NCBI GenBank assembly: GCA_002163155.1
Contig: MAAO01000006.1
Location: forward strand, 558,001 to 622,000
Reading direction: 5' to 3'
DNA: 64,000 nt
From: Halobacteriovorax marinus
GTDB taxonomy: Bacteria; Bdellovibrionota; Bacteriovoracia; Bacteriovoracales; Bacteriovoracaceae
The notes below the pieces were generated by a model, which was not told where the DNA came from, ran no database searches, and saw nothing but the letters and a program-made list of their open reading frames with translations. Every line of letters begins with the position of its first letter. Positions within the stretch are counted from its first letter, which is position 1. Shown here one piece after another: positions 7,568 through 16,092 of this stretch. Made by a program: the position numbers and the translations under genes.

Positions 7568-9391
7568 ATGAAAATTGATATTGAAAAATATTTGGACGCG
7601 TTTCCTTATACAAATTCTCATATTACAAGTGATGGTCGGATTATTTTCTTGAAAACTGTTGAGTCTAGTAAGTTTCTCTTTATGGGAAATATTAAAGATG
7701 ACTTAACAAAGAGTAGTCAGATTTGTGATATTGATTTTGCCGAGCAAAGTTATTGGTTAATAGAATTTGATGAAAGTACTAATACACTCTATTTTATTTC
7801 AGATACAGATAACCTTGAAGACTTTAATGTCTTCTCTCTAAATGTATATGGAAATCTTGTAGAGCAGCTGACTTATAATAAATACACACAAATGTACGAT
7901 ATTTGTTCTAAGAGAAAAATCTTATTCTATTCTGATCGCTTAAATCATTCTGAAACAGGTTATGACTCTAAAGCTTATATGCTTAACCTGAAAACGGGAG
8001 AGAGAAGAGAAATCTATAAGACCACTGGAGACTATAAGCTCTCTTGGTCGAGCGCCAAGGTGTCTCATGATGAAAGGTTTGTCATCGTTTCTGTCGATTA
8101 CCACTCTGAAAGAAAGAGAAATAACCTTTTAAAAATTAACCTCATAGACGGATCTTCAGAGCTTCTTTTAAAAACTGAAGATGAATGTTCTGGTGTTTAT
8201 GCTCCATACGAAGATTACTTTGAGGAAAATATTACGATTGTTAGTGATATTAGCGGAGTTGATAATTTATATAATTTGAATGTTTTTGATCTTTCGCTCA
8301 CTCAGGTGACCGATTTTACCATACCTTCTAAGAGTATAAGTCTTATTAAAAATGGAAAAGATGAGAGAACCTTTCTTGCGCTATTTAAAGACCTTCCAAA
8401 TGATCAAACTATTGCAAAAATAATAAAAGTAAACACTAAAGGCCATGATGTTATTACAGAAAAGAACTTCAGTGGGAATTATGAAGAAAAATGTGTCAAT
8501 GCTGGAATTTGGCTAATAAAGAATAATTTAGATTGTCCTTCAGTTTTTAAGAACTTCGATGAGAGACTAAATGAGTTAGGACCAGAAATACAACTCTATG
8601 TAGGAGATAAAAGCACCTTGAGTCAATGTACTTATGAATTCCTGGAATACGAATCATTTGACGGGGAAATTGTTCCGGCCTTTATCACTCTTCCAAAGGG
8701 TGAAATAAAGGGAGCGATAATTATTTCTTTCTATGGTGGAGATAACTTCTACTCAATAAGGAGTAATCTCTTTGCTGAATTAGGAATTGCTGTTCTTTCA
8801 CCGGCCGTGAGAGGAAGTCATGGATTTTCAAAAAAATGGCGAGATCATATTATTGGAGATCTAGGTGGAAAAGAAATTATTGATGTTATTTGGGGAGCAA
8901 AATACTTAGAATCTCACTATGGTCTTGCTCCTAAACAAATTGGAGTCGTAGGTGGAAGCCATGGTGGTTATGCCACTCTTAGGACATTAACTCTACCTCA
9001 TCCATACGAGGGTGTAGAGACTCGCTTCAATTTTGGGGCAGGAGTTTGCGAAGCAGGATTTGCAGACTTAGTAGACTTTTATAAAACTAGTAATATTCCA
9101 GATTGGCTCGTTCAAATGCTGGGACCATTCTGTGAAAAAAAGTACGGTGAGAGGTCTCCTCTAAACTACTTTGAAAATCTAGAGACTCCACTTCTTGTCA
9201 TTCATGGAACAAATGATAGACGTGTACACGCTTCGTCGATGGAAGGGTTTATTGAAAAATTAAAGAACTCTGAAAAAGAACATGTTCTTCTAATTAGCGA
9301 AGGGCAAGGACATCATACAAACGATAAATCTCAAGAAATAAAAGAGATTGAAACCACTTTGAATTTCCTTAAAAGTACTATTCTAAGCTAG
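7568..9391 (+). CDS. S9-family prolyl oligopeptidase / acylaminoacyl-peptidase-like serine peptidase
   Basis: 607 residues. The first 340 form repeated beta-strand units with SDT/SDR/SDI motifs typical of a beta-propeller gate. The C-terminal alpha/beta-hydrolase domain carries the nucleophile elbow GGSHGGY (Ser464), HGTNDRRV (Asp550) and a catalytic His at 582 or 583 in GQGHH. No signal peptide, so probably a cytoplasmic oligopeptidase. It is the last gene of the operon begun by the SelO-like protein, and its 3' end overlaps the convergent YbaN-like gene by 14 nt. Substrate is not defined; the propeller implies short peptides. Confidence 0.88.
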   Translation: MKIDIEKYLDAFPYTNSHITSDGRIIFLKTVESSKFLFMGNIKDDLTKSSQICDIDFAEQSYWLIEFDESTNTLYFISDTDNLEDFNVFSLNVYGNLVEQLTYNKYTQMYDICSKRKILFYSDRLNHSETGYDSKAYMLNLKTGERREIYKTTGDYKLSWSSAKVSHDERFVIVSVDYHSERKRNNLLKINLIDGSSELLLKTEDECSGVYAPYEDYFEENITIVSDISGVDNLYNLNVFDLSLTQVTDFTIPSKSISLIKNGKDERTFLALFKDLPNDQTIAKIIKVNTKGHDVITEKNFSGNYEEKCVNAGIWLIKNNLDCPSVFKNFDERLNELGPEIQLYVGDKSTLSQCTYEFLEYESFDGEIVPAFITLPKGEIKGAIIISFYGGDNFYSIRSNLFAELGIAVLSPAVRGSHGFSKKWRDHIIGDLGGKEIIDVIWGAKYLESHYGLAPKQIGVVGGSHGGYATLRTLTLPHPYEGVETRFNFGAGVCEAGFADLVDFYKTSNIPDWLVQMLGPFCEKKYGERSPLNYFENLETPLLVIHGTNDRRVHASSMEGFIEKLKNSEKEHVLLISEGQGHHTNDKSQEIKEIETTLNFLKSTILS

Positions 9392-9761
9392 GGGAACTCT
9401 TTCTAGACAAAATGAATGCAATAACAGAGATACCGGTTATGGCCATGACTACTTTTATCCAAATGGCCACAGATACGTAGACAATGCTAAAGCTAAATAG
9501 AAGTACAATCATAAGCGTGGCAAGAGCTTTTGCTCTTGGTGAAATGACCTTGTGCTCTTCCCATGCTTGAATCATTGGTCCAATCTTTGGTTGATTTAAG
9601 AGCCAGTGATGAAGTCTCGAACTTCCCTTTGAAAAAAAGAAAGCACTTAAGAGAAGTAGTGGGGTTGTAGGTAAAATAGGTAAAAAGATACCAATCACTC
9701 CCAAGAAAAGTGAGCAAAGACCTAGAACAATGAATATAAACTTATACGTTTTTCTTAACAT
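9378..9761 (-). CDS. DUF454 / YbaN-like inner membrane protein
   Basis: A 127-residue protein with the DUF454 hallmark FLPILPTTPLLLLSAFFFSKGS between an N-terminal membrane segment and two further hydrophobic helices near the C-terminus. The family sits in the inner membrane and has no established function. It begins 20 nt inside the 3' end of cmoB, so it is expressed as the last gene of cmoA-cmoB-DUF454. Linkage to tRNA modification looks like genome packing rather than function. Confidence 0.85.
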   Translation of the reverse strand: MLRKTYKFIFIVLGLCSLFLGVIGIFLPILPTTPLLLLSAFFFSKGSSRLHHWLLNQPKIGPMIQAWEEHKVISPRAKALATLMIVLLFSFSIVYVSVAIWIKVVMAITGISVIAFILSRKSSPSLE

Positions 9762-10734
9762 TTTGATCTAGTTTCTTTCTGGCTTTTAAACAAAAGCGCA
9801 TAGGTGCTGGATGGCCTTCAAAAGTCTTGGTTGGATCCGTCGGGTCCAGAAAGTTTTCAAGAGACTGATTCGGTGGTGGACACCACTTTGTTAGTCTCTG
9901 TTCATCGGTTGTCAATGGAGTTGCAGCCACAACTTCAATATCGATAAATTTTGCTTTCTTTAACCAATTTATAAAACAACTAAGAGTAGGTACAAAGAAC
10001 ACATTTCTCATCTTAGCGTAGCGGTCTTCTGGAAAAAGAGCATAACTCTCATCTCCAGGAATTCCGATTGTTTCGATGATTGCTTGTCCACCAGGTACCA
10101 GTGCTTCTCTTATGTTAATAAGCTGCTCTAGTGGGTGTCTGTGGTGATATATAATACCCATTGAGAAAATCACATCAAACATCTTCTTAAAGACATTCAG
10201 ATGTTCTACGCCAAACATCTCAAAGTGCATGTTGGGAATATTTGCGAAGTGTTGTAGGAATTTAAACTGTGTTTCACAGGGTACGACAGGATCAATTCCA
10301 AGGAGAAGTTCTGGATTTTGTTCGGCCATCTTAAAGAGAAAGTAACCGTTGTTACATCCTATATCTAAGACTTTCTTATCCGTAAGAGAATCTACATGTT
10401 CCTTTAGGCGATTCCACTTATAATCACTTCTCCACTCAGCATCAATAGTTTCACCGTAGAGCTTGAAGGGACCTTTTCTCCAAGGAATTAAGTCTTTAGC
10501 TAAATTGAGAATTGTTTCTTTCGTTTTTTCATCTATATCACTAGGGTTACCAATGATGACTTCGTCTTGGCTTAAATCAATATGTGTAGATTCAACTTTT
10601 GGCATTTTCTCAAGAATACTTTTTAATTCAAGATTAGACTTTCTATCAATCCATGTATCTCTGTCTGTCTTCAATTCATTTAAGAATTCGAAATCAATTA
10701 AGTCTTTATAGGGTAGTAAGTAGTCAATGCTCAT
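9742..10734 (-). CDS. cmoB: tRNA U34 carboxymethyltransferase CmoB
   Basis: 330 residues (E. coli CmoB is 323) with the diagnostic PWRKGPF and DAEWRSDYKW motifs, the methyltransferase SAM loop VLDIGCNNGYF, GIDPVVPCETQF, and MGIIYHHRHP. CmoB transfers the carboxymethyl group of carboxy-SAM to 5-hydroxyuridine at tRNA position 34, producing cmo5U and widening wobble decoding. It shares one base (10734) with the end of cmoA, so the pair is translationally coupled in pathway order. Cytoplasmic. Confidence is high. Confidence 0.97.
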   Translation of the reverse strand: MSIDYLLPYKDLIDFEFLNELKTDRDTWIDRKSNLELKSILEKMPKVESTHIDLSQDEVIIGNPSDIDEKTKETILNLAKDLIPWRKGPFKLYGETIDAEWRSDYKWNRLKEHVDSLTDKKVLDIGCNNGYFLFKMAEQNPELLLGIDPVVPCETQFKFLQHFANIPNMHFEMFGVEHLNVFKKMFDVIFSMGIIYHHRHPLEQLINIREALVPGGQAIIETIGIPGDESYALFPEDRYAKMRNVFFVPTLSCFINWLKKAKFIDIEVVAATPLTTDEQRLTKWCPPPNQSLENFLDPTDPTKTFEGHPAPMRFCLKARKKLDQNVKKNV

Positions 10735-11462
10735 TATTTAACACCTAGGTAACAAGCGAAGTTGTACCATCTGAAAATCATTTCAACTTTCTTAAATCCT
10801 GCTTCTTTTAAAAGGGCAATTTGTTTCTCAGGGGTAATGGGTATGAGAACATTCTCAAGAGCTTCTCGTTTTTGAGATATTTCAAGTTCTGAGTAGCCAT
10901 TTCTTCTTTTGAAATCGTAATAGAGTTCAATTAAAAGATCATTCACAGTGTGGCCAGAACACTTTATCTTTTCAGAAAGAATAAACATTCCACCTTTATC
11001 TAAGGATTTATAAACCTTCTTTAAGAGATCAAGTCTCTTATTTGGTTTAATAAATTGTAGAGTATAATTCATGATGACCATGCCCGATTTTCGGAATTTA
11101 ACATCATTAATATCCTGACAAAGTGCTTGAGCCGTTTGAATTTTTCCCTTTTTAATTTTTTGATTAAACTTTTCAAGCATGGGACCTGAATCATCAATTC
11201 CGATATAGTCGGGAGTCTTTAAATTTCTTTTTTTAAAATGTTTATCTAAAATTGATATGGTTGTCCCTGTTGAGCAACCCAGATCGTAAATCACCCCTCC
11301 ATTATAATTTCTATCAACAAGATCCAGAATGATTCTGTGAATCTCATCGTAGAAAGGGACTGATCTACTAACCATATCATCAAAAACTTCGGCCACATCG
11401 TGGTTAAATTCGAAACTCTTGATTGATTTCATTTCTTGTGCAAAAAATTTGTCTTTGTTCAT
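10734..11462 (-). CDS. cmoA: Carboxy-S-adenosyl-L-methionine synthase CmoA
   Basis: 242 residues (E. coli 247). Motifs FDDMVSRSVPFYDEIHR, YDLGCSTGTT, IGIDDSGPMLEKF and MNYTLQF are those of CmoA, which converts SAM and prephenate into carboxy-SAM for CmoB. The gene leads the cmoA-cmoB-DUF454 operon. It is divergent from the signalling gene at 11579, with 116 nt between them for both promoters. Cytoplasmic soluble enzyme. Confidence 0.96.
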   Translation of the reverse strand: MNKDKFFAQEMKSIKSFEFNHDVAEVFDDMVSRSVPFYDEIHRIILDLVDRNYNGGVIYDLGCSTGTTISILDKHFKKRNLKTPDYIGIDDSGPMLEKFNQKIKKGKIQTAQALCQDINDVKFRKSGMVIMNYTLQFIKPNKRLDLLKKVYKSLDKGGMFILSEKIKCSGHTVNDLLIELYYDFKRRNGYSELEISQKREALENVLIPITPEKQIALLKEAGFKKVEMIFRWYNFACYLGVK

Positions 11463-11578
11463 GTCAAATTTGATATCACAGGCCCTTCTATTTGTCTTTT
11501 AGGGTTAAAAAAAAACTTTGTCTAGCTGCGAAGTTAATTTTCGATTATAATTAAGATTACAGGTAGATAGGTGACTTT

Positions 11579-12265
11579 ATGAGTAAGATAAAAATTGAAA
11601 ACTATGTTGACGCGCTGCTCGAAACCTCTAGCATTGCAGCCCATGATATTTCTGGTCAAATTCATGTCATGCAGTTCTGTGTCGATGAATTGGAAACTCA
11701 TTTAAAGGACAGTGGTGTTAAGTACATCACTAAGCTACAGAGTAGCTTGGATGAATTAACGGAGCTAATTACTCTCTACCGCGTAGATATTAGAAACTCT
11801 TCTTTAAGTAAGAAAACTGATGGTGCAGCTGAGCTCGTGGAAAAAATTCTTTCATCTGTTCAAGTTCACTTCTTTAACGAATTTAAGAAAATTAACTTTG
11901 ATCTGTCAGATCTTTCTGAAAACCTAAACTTAAATATCTCAAGAGAGGAACTGCAAAGTGTGCTCTTTTCTCTTCTTACAATTTATCTAGAGGAACTTAA
12001 GAAAGGTCAGATAGAGCCGTGTACAATGCGTTTAGGCTTGAAAGTTCTTGACTCTGAATACTGTAAGTTTACACTAGAAAGTAAGTATTCAGTGGATAAG
12101 AAAATCTTTGAGAAAGTTGACGATTCCTCTTCTCCTGGAGCAAAGATCTATCGTAAGAATTTGGGTCATTTTATCATTCTAAACTCTGGTAGATATGAAG
12201 TTGATAGTGAAATAAAAGGTGAAGATTTTCTTCTCTCAATGACAATGAAAATTTTAAATGGGTAA
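11579..12265 (+). CDS. Degenerate histidine kinase / ChpT-like phosphotransfer protein
   Basis: 228 residues. The N-terminal helix contains AAHDISGQIHVMQF, an H-box-like element with His22-Asp23, followed by a second long helix as in a DHp dimerisation hairpin. The C-terminal half resembles a GHKL ATPase fold, but the expected N-box is replaced (SREELQSVLFSLLTIY, 121-136, no Asn) and no G-boxes are visible, so ATP binding is doubtful. No membrane segment or sensor domain. This pattern fits a ChpT-type histidine phosphotransferase or an inactive kinase. The response regulator starts 6 nt downstream and is its natural partner. Assignment rests on motif and context only. Confidence 0.6.
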   Translation: MSKIKIENYVDALLETSSIAAHDISGQIHVMQFCVDELETHLKDSGVKYITKLQSSLDELTELITLYRVDIRNSSLSKKTDGAAELVEKILSSVQVHFFNEFKKINFDLSDLSENLNLNISREELQSVLFSLLTIYLEELKKGQIEPCTMRLGLKVLDSEYCKFTLESKYSVDKKIFEKVDDSSSPGAKIYRKNLGHFIILNSGRYEVDSEIKGEDFLLSMTMKILNG

Positions 12266-12271
12266 CTTATA

Positions 12272-12952
12272 ATGGACACGAACAAATCAATTTGGATTCT
12301 AGAAGACGATAAAGGTTGCCAATTTGTCTACGAGCAAACTTTAGATCATAGATATAGCACTAGATATTTCGAAAGACTTGATTCCTTTGTTGAGGCCCTC
12401 GCAAATACTCCTAAGGATGAACTTCCTCAAATGATTGTTGCAGATTTAATGTTAGGGGATGGAAACTTCCTAAATTTTCTAACAAATTCAAAAGACTCTA
12501 ATATTCTTAATATTCCTTTTATCATCGTTTCTTCAATAGATGATATAGATGCACTAAGATTTTGTTTCAAAGAAGGGGCCCTAGATTATTTAACAAAGCC
12601 TTTTAAGAAAAATGAACTTCTGGTAAAAATAGAAAATGTCCTTTCAGGTAGCACTAAATCTAGACCTTCTTCAGAGCCGGGACTTAAAACGGTCTCTATT
12701 GATGGACACGAAGTTGAAAACTTAACAGTTAAGCAGAAACAGCTTCTCTCTCTATTTTTAGAATCAGATGATAGGTGTGTCACTCGTAATGATATCTTGG
12801 AAAAGGTTTGGGGAAGAACAAGTGTTCATCCAAAAACGGTAGATGTTCATCTCTATAATTTAAGAAGAAAGCTTCACTCAATTGGCTTTATGATCCGTTC
12901 TGAAGGTGGAGGCCGATGGGCCCTTTTATCAGACAGAGTCGAAAATCACTAA
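12272..12952 (+). CDS. OmpR/PhoB-type response regulator
   Basis: 226 residues. The receiver domain (1-125) has an acidic pocket EDD (11-13), phospho-acceptor Asp58 in VADLMLGDG, the switch Ser in IIVSSID and Lys109 in LTKPFKK. The C-terminal domain (about 140-223) is a winged helix with LTVKQKQLLSLF, WGRTSVHPKTVDVHLYNLRRKL and a GGGRW wing. It probably binds direct-repeat DNA sites as a dimer. It follows the degenerate phosphotransfer gene by 6 nt; a membrane sensor kinase starts 137 nt downstream. A candidate direct-repeat site of this type is seen near 62952, but a link is speculative. Confidence 0.9.
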   Translation: MDTNKSIWILEDDKGCQFVYEQTLDHRYSTRYFERLDSFVEALANTPKDELPQMIVADLMLGDGNFLNFLTNSKDSNILNIPFIIVSSIDDIDALRFCFKEGALDYLTKPFKKNELLVKIENVLSGSTKSRPSSEPGLKTVSIDGHEVENLTVKQKQLLSLFLESDDRCVTRNDILEKVWGRTSVHPKTVDVHLYNLRRKLHSIGFMIRSEGGGRWALLSDRVENH

Positions 12953-13016
12953 AGTTTTGTCCCAGAGCGTAAACATAATCTATTTCCTATATTCTATGTA
13001 GCTGAAATCTTTTTGC

Positions 13017-13030
13017 TTAAACTTAAGCTA
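13017..13030. repeat. Shared intergenic 14-mer, copy 1
   Basis: TTAAACTTAAGCTA occurs 60 nt before the sensor kinase start and exactly again at 36535-36548 before the MltD-like gene. Aligned with TTGCTT (13013-13018) and AATATT it could form part of a promoter; role unknown. Confidence 0.4.
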
Positions 13031-13089
13031 ACCTCAATATTAATAATTGTTTTGGTATTTTATCTATTTAATCTTAAGATGTTCATCTT

Positions 13090-14994
13090 ATGAGATTGCT
13101 GCTGCTATTAATAACTTTCCTATTTACCTTCGTTCCCAATTCATGGGGTTCTTCTATCTTAAAAGATGGAGAAATCGTTGTTGTCATTCACTCTTACAGT
13201 AAGGGTAGTGTGTGGACTGACTCCATCGAAAGTGGTGTACGTTCAACATTATTAAATAAGTTAGAAGTTTATCAAATTTCTTCTGAGTATATGGATAGCA
13301 AACGTTATGTGGAAAATTCTTATTTAGAGAGTTTACAAAAGACTTATATTGAAAAATTTAAAGGAAAGTCAATTAAGGCGATTATCACTTCTGACGATAA
13401 TGCTTTTCTCTTTGCTATTAAACTCAGAGCTCAATTGAAATTAAACATTCCAATTATATTTTCTGGTGTAAATGGTTACGCAAATTATAAAGATACAATT
13501 TTAAAAAGTGAAACAAATATAACGGGAGTAGTTGAGGCGCTACCCATGAAAGAAAATCTAGATCTCATTGCCAAAGTTCATCCAGAGACACGAAAAGTAT
13601 ACTTCATTAATACTATTCATTCTCCAAGTGGAAAATATGTAAAAAAAATGTTTAAGAAAGTTGTCGAGAATAATAGCTTTCCCTTTGAAGTGGTTTACTT
13701 AGAAAACTTGAAAATGTCTGAAATTTATAAGAAAGCTGAAAGTTTTGAAGAGAATTCTATTGCTCTCTTTGGAGCTTATTCTCGCGATAGTAAAGGTGAT
13801 TACTTTCATTTTACTGAGAATATGCAAAACCTTTCTAAATTCTCCAGTCAACCTGTGTACTCGTTATTTGAATTCTTTTTAAACAGTGGAACTGTTGGGG
13901 GAGTGCTGATCAGTGGTCACGATCATGGTGAAATCGCAGCTAGCAAGACTCTTGATCTATTGCGTGGACATAATATTAATAGTGTTCCCATTGAAGAAAA
14001 CCCTCCCTTTACGACTTATTACGACTTTTCAGTTTTAAAGAAATTTAACATGACTGCAGAAGATCTCCCAGAAGGCGTACAGATAATAAATAAGCCATTT
14101 GGAGTTGATGATTTTTATAAGAAATTTACAAGGCTTTTTTGGACAACTATTTCTGCTGTAATTTTCCTCATTCTTGCCATGACTCTTATGACAATTATTC
14201 TGAGGAATAAAATATCCTTTGAAAGAAAGATTATAGATTTAAATAAGACCCTTGAAGTAAGAGTTGAAAATAGAACTCAACAGCTCATAGAACAGCAAGA
14301 GAAGTTAGTAACTACGGCTAAACTAGCTTCTGTGGGTGAGATGGCAAGTTCTATTGCACATGAAATAAACAATCCCTTAGCCATTATTAAATTACTTAAT
14401 AAGAAGGTCCTAAAGACTCTAGGTGATCATAAAGAGAGGCCTTCTCTTGTAAAGATGGATGAAACTGTTGATAGAATTGCTAAAATCATTACTAGCTTGA
14501 AAGCCATTTCTCGAAAAGACGATGCAAATTTTGAATTTTTAAGTTTAGAAGAAGTTACTAATGAAGCCATTCATCTATCTGAAAGTCGTTTTAAACTTGC
14601 AGGAATTCAAATCTCACATAATCTAAGTGACACTCAAACTTTTATTAGAGGTAATAAGGTACAGATAGCATTAGTAGTCTTAAATCTTTTAAATAACGCT
14701 TACGATGCTATTGTCGATTTAGATGAAAAGTGGGTGAGACTTGAAATTGAATCAGAGGGTGATCAAGTTAAATTGATGATTAGAGACAGTGGACAAATAC
14801 TTGATCAAGACTTATTTGATAAAATCATGGATCCTTTTTTTACAACTAAGAAAGTTGGTAAGGGAACGGGTTTAGGTCTAAGTATTTCGAATAATATTAT
14901 GGCCCATCATCACGGTGATATCTCTATTGACCGAAGCAGTAATAAGACCACTTTTGTTCTAAGTTTTCCCGATTCAACAGTATCTACTCATTAA
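13090..14994 (+). CDS. Membrane sensor histidine kinase with ABC-type substrate-binding sensor domain
   Basis: 634 residues. A signal peptide (1-21) precedes a periplasmic domain of about 320 residues with IVVVIHSYSKGSVWTDSI, PIIFSGVNGY and ALFGAYSRDSKGD, resembling the ABC-type (PF04392-like) sugar/peptide-binding sensor fold. A transmembrane helix lies at about 350-371, then a coiled coil (375-408), HisKA with His424 in IAHEINNPLAI, and HATPase_c with NNAYDAI and GTGLGLSISNN. It should autophosphorylate on ligand binding. No HAMP or PAS is present, and no dedicated regulator gene follows, so the regulator at 12272 is the likeliest target. It ends with a 4-nt convergent overlap. Confidence 0.88.
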   Translation: MRLLLLLITFLFTFVPNSWGSSILKDGEIVVVIHSYSKGSVWTDSIESGVRSTLLNKLEVYQISSEYMDSKRYVENSYLESLQKTYIEKFKGKSIKAIITSDDNAFLFAIKLRAQLKLNIPIIFSGVNGYANYKDTILKSETNITGVVEALPMKENLDLIAKVHPETRKVYFINTIHSPSGKYVKKMFKKVVENNSFPFEVVYLENLKMSEIYKKAESFEENSIALFGAYSRDSKGDYFHFTENMQNLSKFSSQPVYSLFEFFLNSGTVGGVLISGHDHGEIAASKTLDLLRGHNINSVPIEENPPFTTYYDFSVLKKFNMTAEDLPEGVQIINKPFGVDDFYKKFTRLFWTTISAVIFLILAMTLMTIILRNKISFERKIIDLNKTLEVRVENRTQQLIEQQEKLVTTAKLASVGEMASSIAHEINNPLAIIKLLNKKVLKTLGDHKERPSLVKMDETVDRIAKIITSLKAISRKDDANFEFLSLEEVTNEAIHLSESRFKLAGIQISHNLSDTQTFIRGNKVQIALVVLNLLNNAYDAIVDLDEKWVRLEIESEGDQVKLMIRDSGQILDQDLFDKIMDPFFTTKKVGKGTGLGLSISNNIMAHHHGDISIDRSSNKTTFVLSFPDSTVSTH

Positions 14995-15572
14995 GATTTA
15001 ACTTTCAAGTAGAGTTTGTCTAGATACACAGTTTGCTTATCAAAGATCATACCCAACTCCTTTTTCTGGACTTTTGAACAACTCTTTTTTGCTAAGATAT
15101 GATTGGTCTTTCTTAAGCTTCTTGATATTTCAACATATTGTTCATGAGGTTTATTAGCAATGGATCTTGAATTCTCTATACTCACCTTAATTTTTTCAAT
15201 GAAGTACCCACAGGTATCTGTCTTTTTTAATTCTCTTTGATCTAAGGAGAGAGTTAATTCAAACTTTAACGACTGCACTTTTAAATAATCGACTTTGTCT
15301 TTGAGAGAGTAGCAAAAATTAGACTTTGCTAGAACCTTTCTGAACCTTGCAATATCTCTATTGGCATATTGAATCTGTTTGAGTGCCAAGACTCTTTCAC
15401 CCTTATTTTTTAATTCTGTAATTTTATCTAGCTGATGACTGACATTGAGTATGCGATTGGCAAGACTCTTATAGCTGACTAGCTGATTGACGTGACAAAT
15501 ATATTCTCCATCAACGGCAAAGCTTTTGAAGTTAAAAATAGATAGAATTAGGACTATAATAATTGTTTTCAT
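14991..15572 (-). CDS. Secreted protein of unknown function
   Basis: 193 residues with a clear signal peptide (about 1-19, cleavage near SFA-VDG). The mature part is helical, rich in Lys, Leu and Ser, and has four to five cysteines (GEYICHV, FCYSL, TCGYF, SCSKV), which could form periplasmic disulfides. No family recognised. It is convergent with the sensor kinase (4-nt overlap) and is separated from the upstream minus-strand gene by a terminator, so it probably has its own promoter within the 90-nt gap. Confidence 0.7.
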   Translation of the reverse strand: MKTIIIVLILSIFNFKSFAVDGEYICHVNQLVSYKSLANRILNVSHQLDKITELKNKGERVLALKQIQYANRDIARFRKVLAKSNFCYSLKDKVDYLKVQSLKFELTLSLDQRELKKTDTCGYFIEKIKVSIENSRSIANKPHEQYVEISRSLRKTNHILAKKSCSKVQKKELGMIFDKQTVYLDKLYLKVKS

Positions 15573-15607
15573 AGCTTTATTAAAGCAAAGAAGGGGCCAA
15601 GTCGAAC

Positions 15608-15636
15608 AAATAAAAACGGGGACTTAAGCCCCCGTT
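15608..15636 (-). terminator. Intrinsic terminator of the His-rich secreted protein gene
   Basis: On the minus strand AACGGGGGCTTAAG pairs with CCCCGTT and is followed by a T-rich tract (TTTTTATTT). It lies 28 nt after the stop codon of the gene at 15664. Confidence 0.85.
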
Positions 15637-15663
15637 CATTGATCAAATATTAGTCATTGACTA

Positions 15664-16074
15664 TTATTTAGAGAATTCAATAATGTAAGCTTCAAGAATT
15701 TCTTCATCAGAAATCTCTTTCCCTTCGTTAGCTTCTCTAGTTTCATCAACTAGTTTTTGAAGTTCAGAAGTAAGCTCAATATTTCCTTCTTCAGCAATGG
15801 CAAGAGCAAAAGTGATTTCTGACTCTAAGAAATCTCTGTTGTAATCATCATCCGCTGCATCTGAAGTTGTAAGTAAAATTAGAGAAGATGCTAGCATTCC
15901 GTCAAAGAATCCATCTCCATAATCATTGTCGTGACGGTGAGAGTGACTTACAGTTCTACAAGTCTCAATTCTTTCTCCGTATCTGTTTGTTCTTGTTCTA
16001 CAATTAGTGTTTCTGTGTGCTAACGCAGATGTTGCTGTTACTAAAATGATTGCTGATACTAATAATTTTTTCAT
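15664..16074 (-). CDS. Small secreted protein with His/Arg/Cys-rich N-terminal segment
   Basis: 136 residues. Signal peptide 1-19 (ALA-HRN). The mature start is rich in Arg and His with two Cys (NCRTRTN, ETCRTVSHSHRHD), suggestive of metal binding. A glycine-aspartate patch follows (YGDGFFDGM), then an acidic helical C-terminus. No family recognised. It begins only 18 nt after the DUF4105 gene ends and may be cotranscribed; its own terminator follows. The metal-binding idea comes from composition alone. Confidence 0.72.
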   Translation of the reverse strand: MKKLLVSAIILVTATSALAHRNTNCRTRTNRYGERIETCRTVSHSHRHDNDYGDGFFDGMLASSLILLTTSDAADDDYNRDFLESEITFALAIAEEGNIELTSELQKLVDETREANEGKEISDEEILEAYIIEFSK

Positions 16075-16092
16075 TCCTAAACTCCTGTGTGT

